From contig WEDG01003298.1 of assembly GCA_017591395.1 (NCBI GenBank), positions 74,501-138,500 of the forward strand: a stretch of DNA of 64,000 bases, given 5' to 3'. Position numbers and translations under genes: made by a program. The notes below the pieces were generated by a model. The model was not told where the DNA came from. It ran no database searches and saw nothing but the letters and a program-made list of their open reading frames with translations. This document shows positions 22,646-33,196 of this stretch, piece by piece; positions within the stretch are counted from its first letter, which is position 1; every line of letters starts with the position of its first letter. The stretch is from Schistocephalus solidus (lineage: Eukaryota; Platyhelminthes; Cestoda; Diphyllobothriidea; Diphyllobothriidae).

Positions 22646-22904
22646 CTGTACGAAGTCCTATAGGTTCCATTGTTTATCATCAGAAAAGTGCAAATCAGTA
22701 AAGCATCACGTGTGTGTGTGTGTATGTGTTTCTGCGTTGCAGTTATCGCCCTCTGCGACGCTTACCGTTTAAGTGTTGTTTACAATGTAGCCTTTAATTT
22801 CTCGGCCCAGCACCTGACACCGACGTCATCATTAATGTTGAAAAGCTGGACAAGCGTGTTTTTTTTCGTGTATAAATATTTGTTCGTTCGACTCATGTGA
22901 CGGT

Positions 22905-23125
22905 GGACGCGGCTTATGCGCCTCCCGAAGAAGGAAAGAACAAGAACCACCCCATGATACAGGTGGTTTTGCGCTAAATTCTGGGGAACTTAGAGTTGAT
23001 GTAAAGGTTAGAGTTACGGTTAAGGTATGTGTTAGGGTTATGACACGGTAGTATTTGCCCTTCCTGAAATTGAGCACCAGGTCGCCTGTCTTACGTATGA
23101 GGCGTTCGTATTTACGTGTATTGGT
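22905..23125. repeat. Family D inverted-repeat element, next to poly-G
   Basis: Left arm: GGTGGTTTTGCGCTAAATTC. Right arm: CCCTTCCTGAAATTGAGCACC and AGGTCGCCTGTCTTACGTAT. Core: GGTTAGAGTTACGGTTAAGG and GTGTTAGGGTTATGAC. The right end runs into an uninterrupted G run at 23126-23140, matching the G-rich outer end of the other copies. Confidence 0.7.
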
Positions 23126-23140
23126 GGGGGGGGGGGGGGG

Positions 23141-23649
23141 GAGTGGGGGAACACACCTAAGCAACTACCAACCGTGTGAATTTCCTGGTTACATCCTCAG
23201 GACTGTTAACGACTCACTGAGAATTAACTGAGCTTCTTTACCGTCAAGTTCTACCGGAGGAGGCACTCCCGCCTGGCGAAGTGGTGCGTAGAACATGGAC
23301 CGACAAGGCGCACTGTAAGCACCGCGGTTTAAGCGAAATTGCGAATTTATAGGGCGCGAGTTTGATTGATTGTGAATCATTCCATCTGTATGTGACTTTG
23401 ACAGGAGCCTGCGTGGATGGAGACTCGAAGGATATGTAGTGACTTTATTCTATCCTCGGCATGCTGTGATTGTCAACCACCCTTGCATCGGTCATCTAAC
23501 TTGTTTTGATGTTTAGACAACTCAAGGTTACTCACCCTCACCTAAACCCAGACACTGGTATACGGCCACCCGACCGAATTCACCTCTAAAACGTGTACGC
23601 CTACGTCCCAATTGAACCCGCCACCACTCTACCAATGCGGAATTTCAGT
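23141..23649. other. Unassigned sequence
   Basis: No gene or shared repeat recognised. Confidence 0.3.
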
Positions 23650-23820
23650 TCAATCGTTGCGAACGACGATGGCCACAGTGTGCCCCACAACAAGGCGATC
23701 GCAGGACGGTGAATTGCGCGTGAGTGATCTCAGGCCTGCGAAGCATCTGCCGCCCTCTAGCCTCTCTCATCCACAAGCGCTCGGTAAAATCAGCGATGGA
23801 CTGTGGCGGTGTGGCTAAGA
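23650..23820 (+). repeat. Repeat C fragment, LINE-sense
   Basis: CGACGATGGCCACAGTGTGC, GACGGTGAATTGCGCGTGAG and GAAGCATCTGCCGCCCTCTA correspond to the first third of repeat C (compare 59505-59640). The distal part is absent. Confidence 0.55.
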
Positions 23821-25269
23821 AGGCTAATCAGTCCAATTGCTTGTGTCACACACGACCGAGTACGTGCGGTATAGGCTTTCGTAGTGCTATGGTGGACAAC
23901 ACGATGGTTTCCCAAATCAGAAGTCGAGGAAAACAGATTGTTTTAAACCAGCTTTTACTGCGAGAAAGGATGTAAAAGAGGCTCTGCAAGCAGTTACCAT
24001 AAGCCATCTCTTCATGTTAGACAAGTCGCCAGCCGTTTTTACTGTTCGTCCGGACGCGAAGTGTGGGCGCTTGCGGCCAAAGGGGGACGAGATAAATATC
24101 GATCGGCTTCACGGCGTCGCAAGCCGAAGACGAATCACGCACTTGGGCAGATGTTATCAAGCCCGAGTACGGAGGCTTGGCAGGCGAACGCAACAGTAGT
24201 CAGCAGCGGCAGCACTGATCTCGGGAGCGGACTGGCAAAAGGCCACTAGGCCACTTAGATACACACAACTCTTGGACAAGACACTTGCACTTTCTTTCAG
24301 CAGTTTAGTAAAGCAACGGACACCACAGCCGCACTCTCACGTGTAAGCCACGATCGCTGGAAAAAGAGTTTCATTAGCCTAATGTTTCTGATTCGCACTC
24401 GAATACATAATCAGAGACAAAGTGAGATAATGGTAGTGGATTGTACAGGTGTTGCATTATTTGTAGGATGTGGTGGCTAGGCCACGACATGCCTGTCACA
24501 AGTGGCAGCTCCCGAATGCACCGCTGATTGTTACACGTGGTGCGATAATTGTCTAACTGACTAAGGGTTGCAATATGCAGTTGCTATGCGCCTGTGGGCC
24601 TGACAAAAATTGTCAGCTCTCGTGTTCGTCGCAGGTGGCTGCACCTGGCGCGAATAATTGTACGCACCCGAATTATTAACTGTCGGAATTTCGTTATCCG
24701 TGTAGGTTCTTGGACCATTTGGTTCGCCTGCACTGGCAGCAGGACCAGGTGTCATCCGAACGCTCTCCGCGTGGTTACTTACTTTGCTTAGACAAGGACT
24801 CAGCACCGAATATGGAACGGAAATGTTTTGATCTTTTTACTTGACCGAGGACTGGAAAACCATGGCTCGAGCAGTTCGCGACTCAAGCAGTTGTCGCCTC
24901 TCGATAGAATTTCGGCTTCATAAAACTTGCATGAATGACTAGGTCTCGTCGAGTGAGCGGCAAATTGGGAGCTGGCGTCATTCCTCCGCACTGCTGCTTC
25001 ATGCTCGGCCATCAGCACCCCTCTAGTTTCTCTGACATATTTGCCTTATCCAAAACTGCACCAGACCCCAGTAAATGACCCCAGAGGTATCTTGTGGTGG
25101 CAGTGGGTCTTTCGGCCTCATGATCTGTCGCTTAATGGTTGTCTCGGTCTGTGTGCAACCGCAACTCCGAGAATTTTGAGATTCCAGAAAGTCAGGCTAA
25201 AATATCTCTTTGTTCCAGCGATCCTGTCTTCGTCTTTGCGACTGCTTCTTGGAACTCGCCTCTTCACCA
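23821..25269. other. Unassigned sequence, possible LTR-element debris
   Basis: At 24085-24130 one frame reads KGDEINIDRLHGVASRRR, which faintly resembles the C-terminal IDRLKPA block of gypsy/CsRn1-type pol. This alone is not enough for a call. Nothing else recognised. Confidence 0.25.
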
Positions 25270-25375
25270 CTGTGGAACACTGTCAGCACACGTCCTTAAC
25301 TCGCCAGTGACCACTGCTACCTGAGACAGTATCTCAGGGTTTTGTACACAATAACCCTTCTCTTTCCGATGACTT
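25270..25375 (+). mobile_element. LTR F-related 3' fragment
   Basis: TTAACTCGCCAGTGACCACT, GCTACCTGAGACAG, CTCAGGGTTTTGTACACAAT and AACCCTTCTCTTTC parallel the poly(A)-signal region of LTR F at 17098-17190. The AATAAA of the full copies is AATAAC here. The rest of the LTR is not visible. Confidence 0.45.
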
Positions 25376-26289
25376 TCGTCTGTACTGCTCTTGGTTTGGT
25401 GACTGCGGCACTCGGTGGGCACTCATTTTACTTGGACTGTCAAAAGTATCTGCAGAAAACATTTGCTGATGTTGTGCGTTATTATATGTTAATTAAGGAT
25501 TCTATTGGTAACCGTCATATTCGTTTTTTTATAGAAATAAGTGCTTCTTGAAGCATTTAATCGTCTTCTTACCAATTTTAGTCAGTATAAGTTTATCGCA
25601 GGTGGTTCTTAAATTGTCTCCGGTATCAGAACTGTAACTGGGTATGATGGCCGTTAAGAAATATGCGACGACTACCCGCGCCTCACTTTGTTAGAACAGT
25701 GTTTATTCAGTGTGATAAGTGAGGCTCCATTAATTTGGGGAGGTTAAATCATCATCGGTAAATTGCCTCAAGGTTTCAGGTTGAGTGCGCCATAGGAAAT
25801 AAAAGAGTGGACGTTGTTTCTTATTATTTCTAGCTCTAAACGAAATCCCGGGGTTCAGCGACTTTCTGTGGTTGCAGAACGCATCTGAACTGGTTTCGGC
25901 TGGCAGTTCCCGCAGCGTTTCCCTGGTCTCTTTTGTTATAACCGAAGTTAGCTGAGTAAACATAAGAGTTAAACCCACAGATACCGAGTTAAGGTTGCAT
26001 CAATTAACTGTCACCGTATGTGTTACATCTAGTAGCAACTGTTGTGTCATCTTGCGTGTTGGCTACCATTGGTCATAACAAACATACGGTTGCCGGCTAG
26101 AGTAATCTAATCACTGAGATAACTTTATTTTTGGTCTGAATTTCCTAGCATCCTGCGCTGTCGCTCAAAGATTATGCAGGGCAGCCAGCAATAGACTGCC
26201 GAGCGCGCCAGTCTGCTCCCTTAGGTCTGCATGGATCGGTATCCCTGTATGACCGAGAGATCCTGGGACGACAATCGTGTATACCGTCC
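25376..26289. other. Unassigned sequence
   Basis: No gene or shared repeat recognised. Confidence 0.35.
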
Positions 26290-26925
26290 AGGGAGATGGG
26301 TGATGTCGTGGGCTGCCTCTTATTGGCACTCTCCCTTCATTGTGTTCATTGGCTCCTTCGCAATGTGGCCTTTATGGCACTGTCACGCATGCGATATCCC
26401 AGCAGCCAAAACCATGTGAAGCTCAGTGTGATGTGCATGGCACGCGTAGTTGGGCTGTTTAGCTCCATCGGCCACTGCGCCCGACCCTGCCTGCTATCTT
26501 TTTGACTCAGTTACATTTTACTTCCTCCAGAAATTAATCGCGAACTCTGGAGTAAATCAGTCCGAATTCAGCTTTATAGGCGCAGACCGAAAGGTGATAT
26601 GCATAGTTGGGTCGAAGGCAATCAGCAGCTTCAAAACTGCAGTAGCTACCAGGAAGCACATGGGACGCTGGGGGCCCACTGAGGAGCCGAATCCCTCGGA
26701 GTTGAGGCAGAATATTAGCGAAGCACTTTTCTGGGCTTTTAGATAGTACCTGTGCTGCTGGTGTGGTCTATCGGGTCAGGCGGGCAAGAGATGAGGGAGT
26801 GGGGTAGATGCAGCGCAAGTCTACCATCACTATAAACAAATTCACGCTTATGTCACCATCCCTGCGCCCACACACGGTGGACATAGTTAGAATCGACGCT
26901 CAAACTGTTGTGTTACCTGCACTAG
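26290..26925 (-). repeat. Repeat C copy interrupted by a 240-bp orphan insert
   Basis: The left part has GGCTCCTTCGCAATGTGGCC, TTTATGGCACTGTCACGC and CCCGACCCTGCCTGCTATCT. The right part resumes at about 26757 with GGGTCAGGCGGGCAAGAG, GAGTGGGGTAGATGCAGCGC and CACGCTTATGTCACCATCCC. The intervening 26516-26755 matches nothing else in the window and starts exactly where the TCTTCTTGACTCT block should continue. Confidence 0.6.
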
Positions 26926-27169
26926 CAGCTAAGAAGATGTGAATATGCCGATAAGTCATGGGTCATTGCTGCTGCGCGGTCGCCACTTGGACCACAATCT
27001 CTATCGCACCAAAGTCCAAATCTGTCAGACTGAACAGGGCGCTCTCCTCAGTCTTTTAATGTTCTCACATGGAATTGCATACTATGAACACCGGCTGAAC
27101 GGTCACAACTTCAAATCAACAAGTTACGTATCCAGAAATCTGCGTCATCTTACTTAAACACATTCAACA

Positions 27170-27307
27170 GGCATACAGGTCTAAGTAAGGCGGTTGCTAA
27201 GACACAGGAAAAAGTAACAGCACTCCTAGTACTACAGATGGCCTTGCGCTATTTCAGAGGTACAGTAAGGGTTTATTTCGCTTAATTAAGGGTTATGGTT
27301 AGAACAC
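27170..27307. repeat. Family D element, truncated by SINE-2
   Basis: Shows the left arm (GGCGGTTGCTAAGACACAGG, GATGGCCTTGCGCTATTTC) and the core GGGTTATGGTTAGAACACAGGG, then stops where a short TA run and SINE-2 begin at 27308. No right arm follows SINE-2. Confidence 0.5.
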
Positions 27308-27625
27308 AGGGATATATATATATAATGGAACCGACGAAGACAAGGGAAACCGGAATGGCCATTTCTGGCTTATTAGCCGTCATCAGCCAGTCATACCCAA
27401 TCCCAAGTGTGGAACACCAGGGATTCGAACCCGCGACCTTTGGTATTTGAGTCGAACGCTCTACCATTGAGCCACGGGCTCGTTGCTTGTCGGTTGCGAT
27501 CGGGAATATGATGATAGTGTGGGGCTCACCGATCTGCTTAAGGAACATTTATGTTCCGTTGTGCCCTGGAGCTCAGACTAGAGCCTCAGAGGCGGTCGCA
27601 TAGCGACGTGTAGCATATGATGGAA
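27308..27625 (-). repeat. SINE-2, best tRNA-like copy
   Basis: On the minus strand the tRNA-like body at about 27420-27483 reads GAGCCCGTGGCTCAATGGTA (A-box, D-arm), GAGCGTTCGACTC, and GCGGGTTCGAATCCCTGG (B-box, T-arm). On the plus strand, left of it, are a short TA run at 27310-27323 and GAACCGACGAAGACAAGGGA. On the right are CGATCGGGAATATGATG, GGGGCTCACCGATC and TAGCGACGTGTAGCATATG. Boxes A and B are intact, so transcription is conceivable but unproven. The acceptor stem is not fully paired. Confidence 0.75.
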
Positions 27626-27840
27626 TGGCAAATGACGTACTGAGGATCGGTAACAACCGTGAAACAGCTGTCTGCTCTTACCTGTTGCACTCTTAGCAAC
27701 ATACCTGTGCATTATATGTGGTATGTGTCCTATGACACAACGTTCATTTATCGCCGGTAGGTAGCTGGCGGGCGGGCGGACAAAATGGGATCGAGTGAGA
27801 TCCTAACCACATCAGTGAGTGTTACGCACTTGTTTTGACT

Positions 27841-27842
<2 letters not shown>

Positions 27843-27933
<91 letters not shown>
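27843..27933. repeat. (TA)n microsatellite, about 45 units
   Basis: Uninterrupted TA dinucleotides for about 91 bp. It lies about 220 bp from a SINE-2 copy. TA runs flank SINE-2 sequence elsewhere too (53531-53797). Confidence 0.95.
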
Positions 27934-27936
<3 letters not shown>

Positions 27937-29319
27937 TCCCGAAATTTTTCCAAAGGACACCTGTATAAATGGGGGTATCCTTTTCCAGCGTCTTACCAGG
28001 TGATCTGTCAAAGGTGAGCAAGCAAGCACGTAATCCTCGTATAAGATAAGGTCAGTTAGAAATCAGTCATGGAGACGTGATAGTTAAGAGATGGACATGT
28101 GCCGAGATGCCAGACTAACTCACCTTTAGCATTATTGCCATTTTTAGCTGTCCATTTTGTTTGAACGCATTGAACACAACGCTGCAGCTCAGCTCCTCAC
28201 ATAGCATGCGTGTTTTGATGGTTGCTTTGCAATATCTTAAATACTGACATTAAATACCGGCTGGCCTTTATAATGCTCTTCCTCGTTAGATTGGCGGATA
28301 TAATTTAAAGTGCTGATTCGCGATATATAAGCCGTTAATAATGAATCTTGTGCCCGCTACAGATACACTGCTATCAAAACAATAGACCTGGCAATCTGCA
28401 GGAGAGTGTGAAACCCTAATACTAAGCTTATTGGCATGCTACTTTGTCGGCATGTCCATAAATTGCATGATACAGGCAGAAAAAACGTTCTCGACAAATA
28501 TCACGGTAGTGACCACTGTTTGCAGTGCACGTAGGAGACAAGTTTACGATGATGCTGAGGCAGAGATGCAGGAGGAGGAGGAGGAGGAGGAAAGCGGAGG
28601 AGAAGAGGCGATGAGGATAGAGGAATGGAATTGGTTAAGCACGGAATGCAGCAAATGGGAGAGATGGGGCACTTAAAGACGTCGCACAGATGACAGATCA
28701 CACGTAAGGCTAATGAGCCACGCTGCCTAATGAATACGCAACTGCTATTAGGTGAGATCTGCAGCCTTCTTTGCATAGAGCAGAGGTCCTTACATACCAT
28801 TGTTGCAACATCCAGCATCGATCCGAAGGGACCAGGTATGTGGTGCAATTATTCACAGTTCATCCGTAGAGGCAGATGGTGAAATTATTCCATTTACAGA
28901 GGCAGTACGTAGCCCAAGCAAAATGGAGTCAGGCATTTATTATAAGATTAGCTAAATCGTGTTCATAAAGCAATGATAGTATCGTTTCTAGAAAAGGACA
29001 TGACGTAACGCCACCATTTCAGGAGACATGATGGCCTGACCAAGTTGTTTAGAAAGGATTGAATCCAACTCATGACGTTTACGAGCAAATCGAAGGTAGA
29101 AATTGTGATTTCTAGTAATAATTGGCTAGAGATCAGAAAGGATTTTAATACTTTTGCGAAGACGGCTTTTACACACCTAGCTCTACAATCAGACGATCTG
29201 CGAGGTGCTACAGGTCGTTGCGAAATTCTTGTTGACCGGGCGGAAGGAGAGTGTATTGTTTTGGGAAAGGGCAACAGCTTGCAAATATACGACGGTCATG
29301 GGCCTAATTAGATTGTCAC
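27934..29319. other. Unassigned sequence with a purine-rich GAG tract
   Basis: At 28561-28612 the plus strand is an AG-only stretch rich in GGA/GAG triplets. A plus-strand frame at 29072-29311 stays open without a recognisable domain. No shared repeats. Confidence 0.35.
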
Positions 29320-29590
29320 AAAAGCTGAAGTACATAGGGAGCCCCTAACCGCTACGACGTTCTGGCCCGGGTTTCGTAGAAGGAGATACGAAGTGGGACA
29401 CCAATTGGGAGGATAGTTTATTCTGTACAGAACCATCGCAGGAGGAGTTGGAGGAAGTTGGCGGCCGGACGACGGCACATCCAGCCACCGCGTCTGCGAC
29501 ATCCAAAGTGTATGAGACCGTGCGGCCGTCACAGGGCGTCCAGCGAGGTCAGGTGTGAGTCAGCCTTGACGATGATTGGCCGGTGTGGAC
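29320..29590 (-). repeat. Repeat E copy 1
   Basis: Its reverse complement aligns with 36125-36400 through the blocks AAGGCTGACTCA, GACCTCGCT, GTGCCGTCGTCCGGCYGCC, GGTTCTGTACAGAATAAACT and ATCCTCCCAATTGGTGTCCC (TCC at the variable sites in copy 2). A frame shared by both copies gives DVPSSG, VLY.I.YPPNW and PG, but nucleotide similarity alone explains that. Confidence 0.6.
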
Positions 29591-29865
29591 AGCCACGGGT
29601 GCGCAAGTGCACATGGACGCGAGAGGTTCAGCGCTCAACATGCGCACGGCGTTGGGTCACTACAAGGTGACAATTATTACGTGTTTGTGGCAGATTTGAA
29701 TTATTAATTGAACTCACTTGTGATAAATTCCGCAGCATTGGTGGAGTTCGAACCCAAGACAACAAGGGTAACGCTCTAGGAGGCCCTACCGGAAGCTGTG
29801 AGTTTAATCACACCTATCAATTAAATCAGCCTGGTGCATTCTAGAATGATTACCTAGGAAATCCT

Positions 29866-30279
29866 CCGGTAAGGATGCCGTGTATGGCCGCCTAAACAGG
29901 ACACGGGAAAAGGAACCACCCCCAATTCATGTGGCTTCGCACTAAATTCCAGGAAAATTATGTTCAGGATTAAGGTGAAGGTTACGGTTACGTATAAGGC
30001 TAAGTTTAAGTTTGAGGTTTAAGGTCAGAGTTGGGGGTTAGGATTATGATAAGGCTAAAGGTTAAAGTTATTGTCGTGTTAACAGTAGTGTTTATGCTTA
30101 GGGTAGAACTAGAGATAATATTAAAGTGAGAGTTTAGTTTTGTGTTTTGGTTGGTGTTAGCTTTAAGGCACGGGTATATTTCCCTTCCTGAAATTTACCG
30201 TAAGATCATCTAGCTTAAGCGAGCGGGAAATTTCCTTTTCCCGTGTCCTGTTTAGGCGGCCATACAAGACACCCCTACC
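29866..30279. mobile_element. Family D MITE-like element with 45-bp inverted ends and a 6-bp duplication
   Basis: Reference copy for family D. The ends are near-perfect inverted repeats: the shared core TATGGCCGCCTAAACAGGAC then ACGGGAAAAGGAA occurs on the left and, as reverse complement, on the right (30225-30279). Inner arms: CGCACTAAATTCCAGGAAAA and CCCTTCCTGAAATTTACCG. The interior is GGTTACGG, GGGTTAGGATT and GGTTAAAG runs. It interrupts SINE-1, with AATCCT on both sides (29860-29865 and 30280-30285) as a likely target-site duplication. No ORF, so it is non-autonomous. Confidence 0.8.
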
Positions 30280-30325
30280 AATCCTGCTTGAGCAGTCAGC
30301 TTGCTGTATCAGGATCAATGGATTA

Positions 30326-30565
30326 TTCTCGAAAAAGAAAACGGAAACTGGAATGGCCATTTCTGGCTTATTAGGCGGCATCAGCCAGTCATACACAAGC
30401 CCAGGTGTTGCAACACCTTAGGATTGAATCCAGGACCTATTGATTAGAAGTCTAACGTGCGGGCTCGTTCTGTCGGTTTCGATCGGAAATATCAACAATT
30501 GGTGCTCATCGATCGGTTAGGGAACGCAGTGGTCCCAAGTTACAACGGTGAGGACCAACTTATTA
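30326..30565 (-). repeat. SINE-2 inserted into SINE-1
   Basis: Carries GGAAACTGGAATGGCCATTT, CTGGCTTATTAGGCGGCATC, a degraded B-box and CGGGCTCGTTCTGTCGG. The bordering SINE-1 sequence appears partly duplicated (ATCAATGGATT on the left, AATTGGTCGATT on the right), suggesting a target-site duplication of about 11 bp. The A-box region is partly deleted. Confidence 0.7.
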
Positions 30566-30720
30566 TAATTGGTCGATTCCATACATTGCAGGAGGTTAGG
30601 CGTATAAATTGACTCAAATACTATTATATTCACGACTCCCAGTGGGGCCTCGTCACTCAGGGAGTTGGAGCGTTGGTCGATGCTGCCGAGGTTTTCACAA
30701 TCGGGCCAAATGAATGGGTC

Positions 30721-32315
30721 AGCCGGTATATTCAACTGACGTCTAGGCCAAGAGCGTGGGAGGGGTGACATGGACCCGACGGCTACCCTGCGATACAACT
30801 TAACCCAAAAGTAACACAAAAAGATTCCTCTAAGAGGATTGACCCCACTCGGGTTGGGAGCTTTAAAATGGTCGGCAGCCGGGGGTTGGTTCTAGCATGT
30901 GCCAGGGAGGGACAAATTACTCCTTACCTTAATGATAGGGAAAAGGCGACTCCCCGGTGTCACTACAAGATAGGAATGATCTCTCACTGGGAGAGACTTA
31001 TTTGTGGCTTGATGTTTTCGTCTGAGACTGGAGAGTCGTGCGCACAGCCTTCCCCACCTGTTGCGCAATGACTGATGCGTACCTCACCAATTCTGACTCT
31101 GGGGCTGAGTAGGACCCTCACCTCACCTCAGCTTGGTGAATGCGATGATGCTTGGCGGCCCCAACAACTGCACGCCTTCGCTGTCAGAGGGGTTCGAAAA
31201 GCCATACATAGGGTGAGAAAAGTTTATGTGATGGTAGAGTGAACAGTCGGTGGGCATCCGGACTTCCTTTGATATATGATCATTGCCCCGGACCCACAAT
31301 ATCACTGATGTCAAAGTTGAAGATGTGTCCCATCTGCGCGGCATGCGTTGCTACGACCAACTTTACGCCCAACCTACGAAACAGACAACTTATTTTCATG
31401 CATTCGCGTTTGCTGCCATCAACCGGTTTCTCCAACGTAACTGCACTTCTTGCAGCTGCAGTGAAGTCAGTAGACACCGATCGATCTCTTAGGATAAGTG
31501 ATGAATCACATCGCTTGCCAACAAATTATTAGGTCAGACTTTTAACTCATTAACTTATCCGGTAAAACTCAAACGAAAGTTTGTACGAACTACGTCACTA
31601 AGTCTAATTGCTGGGTCGATGCAGTAGCAGTTTTCCATCGTCCTCCGTTTAAGCGTCGTAATTTTTGTGGGAAAGCAGTTATTCGCCCATTATTTCTCCT
31701 CCATCACCGCATATTTTCGAGGAAGTACCAAGGAGGAGCTGCCAAGCCTATATTCGTAAATGTTACGCCTCCGGGACATCAGCCTACAGGTCTCATTCTC
31801 AGTCCTTTTGAACTTAGAAAAAATGTGTGATATTAAACGCTTGTGGAACGTATGCTTAAGTTTAGGCAGTTTACGACTACAGTCCATAGTGCTGCGGAAA
31901 CTTCGTACACAATGATCGCCTTGTAAGTACACTGTTTCAATGGATCCACTTGTAAGACCCTCTAGGAGGGCAGTCTCAGTGAGTACCTACGCTAATCCTG
32001 TCTGGAACACTCTCATAATGCAGTCTAGGTCAGTGCACCTAGGAAGCCATGTTCATCAGCGGTCGAACACACGCACGTCGACATGCTTATTGTGTGGTAC
32101 TGGTGGTTCTCTTATCGATCTGTGGGTGGGGATATGCTTCGTAAGATGCATCTCTATTCGAATAATTATTCAGCAGCCTTAACAAAATTCACAACTGGAA
32201 ACAGTTTAAAGACCTAAATTGACCCATTCATTTGAGGGGAAAATTGGAAGAAGACGTTATTTTCTACCATATAAGTACGATACAGAATGCCTTTGATAAT
32301 GTTTTCCATAACACA

Positions 32316-32358
<43 letters not shown>

Positions 32359-32489
32359 GAATAGAAAATCAATGTAAAAAATAAAACTACACAAGCATTC
32401 ACTTTTACAGAGTGTGATTTTTGCAGGTAGCCGAAGGTATGAGCATTCCTGATGTAACTGAAATATCTTGGGATTATGCAACAGCTGAC
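30721..32489. other. Unassigned 1.8 kb with a (TA)n tract
   Basis: No gene recognised. A TA run of about 36 bp lies at 32321-32356. A minus-strand frame at 31280-31477 is open but shows no domain I recognise. Confidence 0.35.
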
Positions 32490-33170
32490 CAGTGAACTGG
32501 GAGTCAGACGGCGATGGCTCCTCCATATCCCCTGATCTAGTGGATCCTAGTTTGTGCGTTATGGGGCCAGGTCGTGCTGTGGCGCGCCAAGACGGGTACG
32601 CCAACCCGTCAGCCAATGCACCCACTCCCACATCAGACAACTGACCGTCTCGGACGATGGTCTGATTGTGGGGGTTGGGGAGTGAGATCGACGGCTCAGC
32701 GCATTTTCCTCACTAAAAACAATCTGACGTGCTTGAAACTATCACGGTGCGCTAAAAGCCATGGCTTGGAAGGTTGTCAACTGACGGGATAACTCGGACG
32801 GCGTGGTCATTCCAATGTGTGTTTTGTGTGTAGTGGCTGTCTGGCGGACTGAGAGTCAGGCTGCAATGGCTCCTTCTTAATGTGGCCTTTATTGCACTCC
32901 CACAGCGCGTGATCCGAGCCAGGTGTGGGGTACGCCCAGGGGTTGGCTCCGGCCGCGCCAGCCACCTGCGTCTTTTCCCGCCTCCGGTCTTCTTGACTGT
33001 GTTATGACACCGGGCTTCGGTGGGGTGGAGGAGAGAGTGCGATGGCTGCAGCGCAAGCCTACTATCACTTAAAAATAATCCACGCACAAGTCACCGTACC
33101 TGCACCTTCATGGCCTGGAGCATACAGTGGACATTGTCGGACTACGACAGTCGAATTGTCGTCAGTGCGC
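32490..33170 (-). repeat. Repeat C, longest antisense copy, beside LINE-1 copy B
   Basis: The proximal part, 32870-33170, contains GGCTCCTTCTTAATGTGGCC, GGCCGCGCCAGCCACCTGCG, CCGGTCTTCTTGACTGTG and CACGCACAAGTCACCGTACC. The distal part, 32580-32810, pairs with 4090-4290 (ACGGGATAACTCGGACGG, CTCACTAAAAACAATCTGAC). On the minus strand it begins about 30 bp after the LINE-1 stop codon, so it may be the LINE-1 3' UTR. Confidence 0.7.
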
Positions 33171-33196
33171 GCGGATGTGGTTAAGCCTAGGGTGGT

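Larger units (their letters stand above)
29735..30720. repeat. SINE-1 foldback carrying two nested insertions
   Basis: SINE-1 sequence occurs in three pieces: 29735-29865 (minus, B-box GAGTTCGAACCC and CTGTGAGTTTAATCACACC), 30280-30325 (plus leader, AATCCTGCTTGAGCAGTCAG) and 30566-30720 (plus, CGATTCCATACATTGCAGG, CCCAGTGGGGCCTCGTCACT, CGAGGTTTTCACAATCGGGC). Family D fills the first gap and SINE-2 the second. Without the insertions the pieces follow the order of the 9115-9560 foldback. The right tRNA body has lost its anticodon arm and B-box. Confidence 0.7.

Noticed and set aside
24085..24130. Gypsy/CsRn1 pol C-terminus (INIDRLHG)
   Set aside because: A single short resemblance with no supporting RT, integrase or LTR nearby.
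27420..27483. A functional tRNA gene (minus strand)
   Set aside because: Embedded in a repeated SINE-2 unit, with the acceptor stem not fully paired.
27843..27933. Open frames coding Ile-Tyr repeats
   Set aside because: They are a translation of the TA microsatellite.
28561..28612. An acidic, Glu-rich protein
   Set aside because: The GAG/GGA tract is low-complexity DNA and the surrounding frame has no other coding signs.
29072..29311. A small gene in a plus-strand frame
   Set aside because: 80 codons open with acceptable composition, but frames of this length are expected by chance in 64 kb and no domain or splice context supports it.
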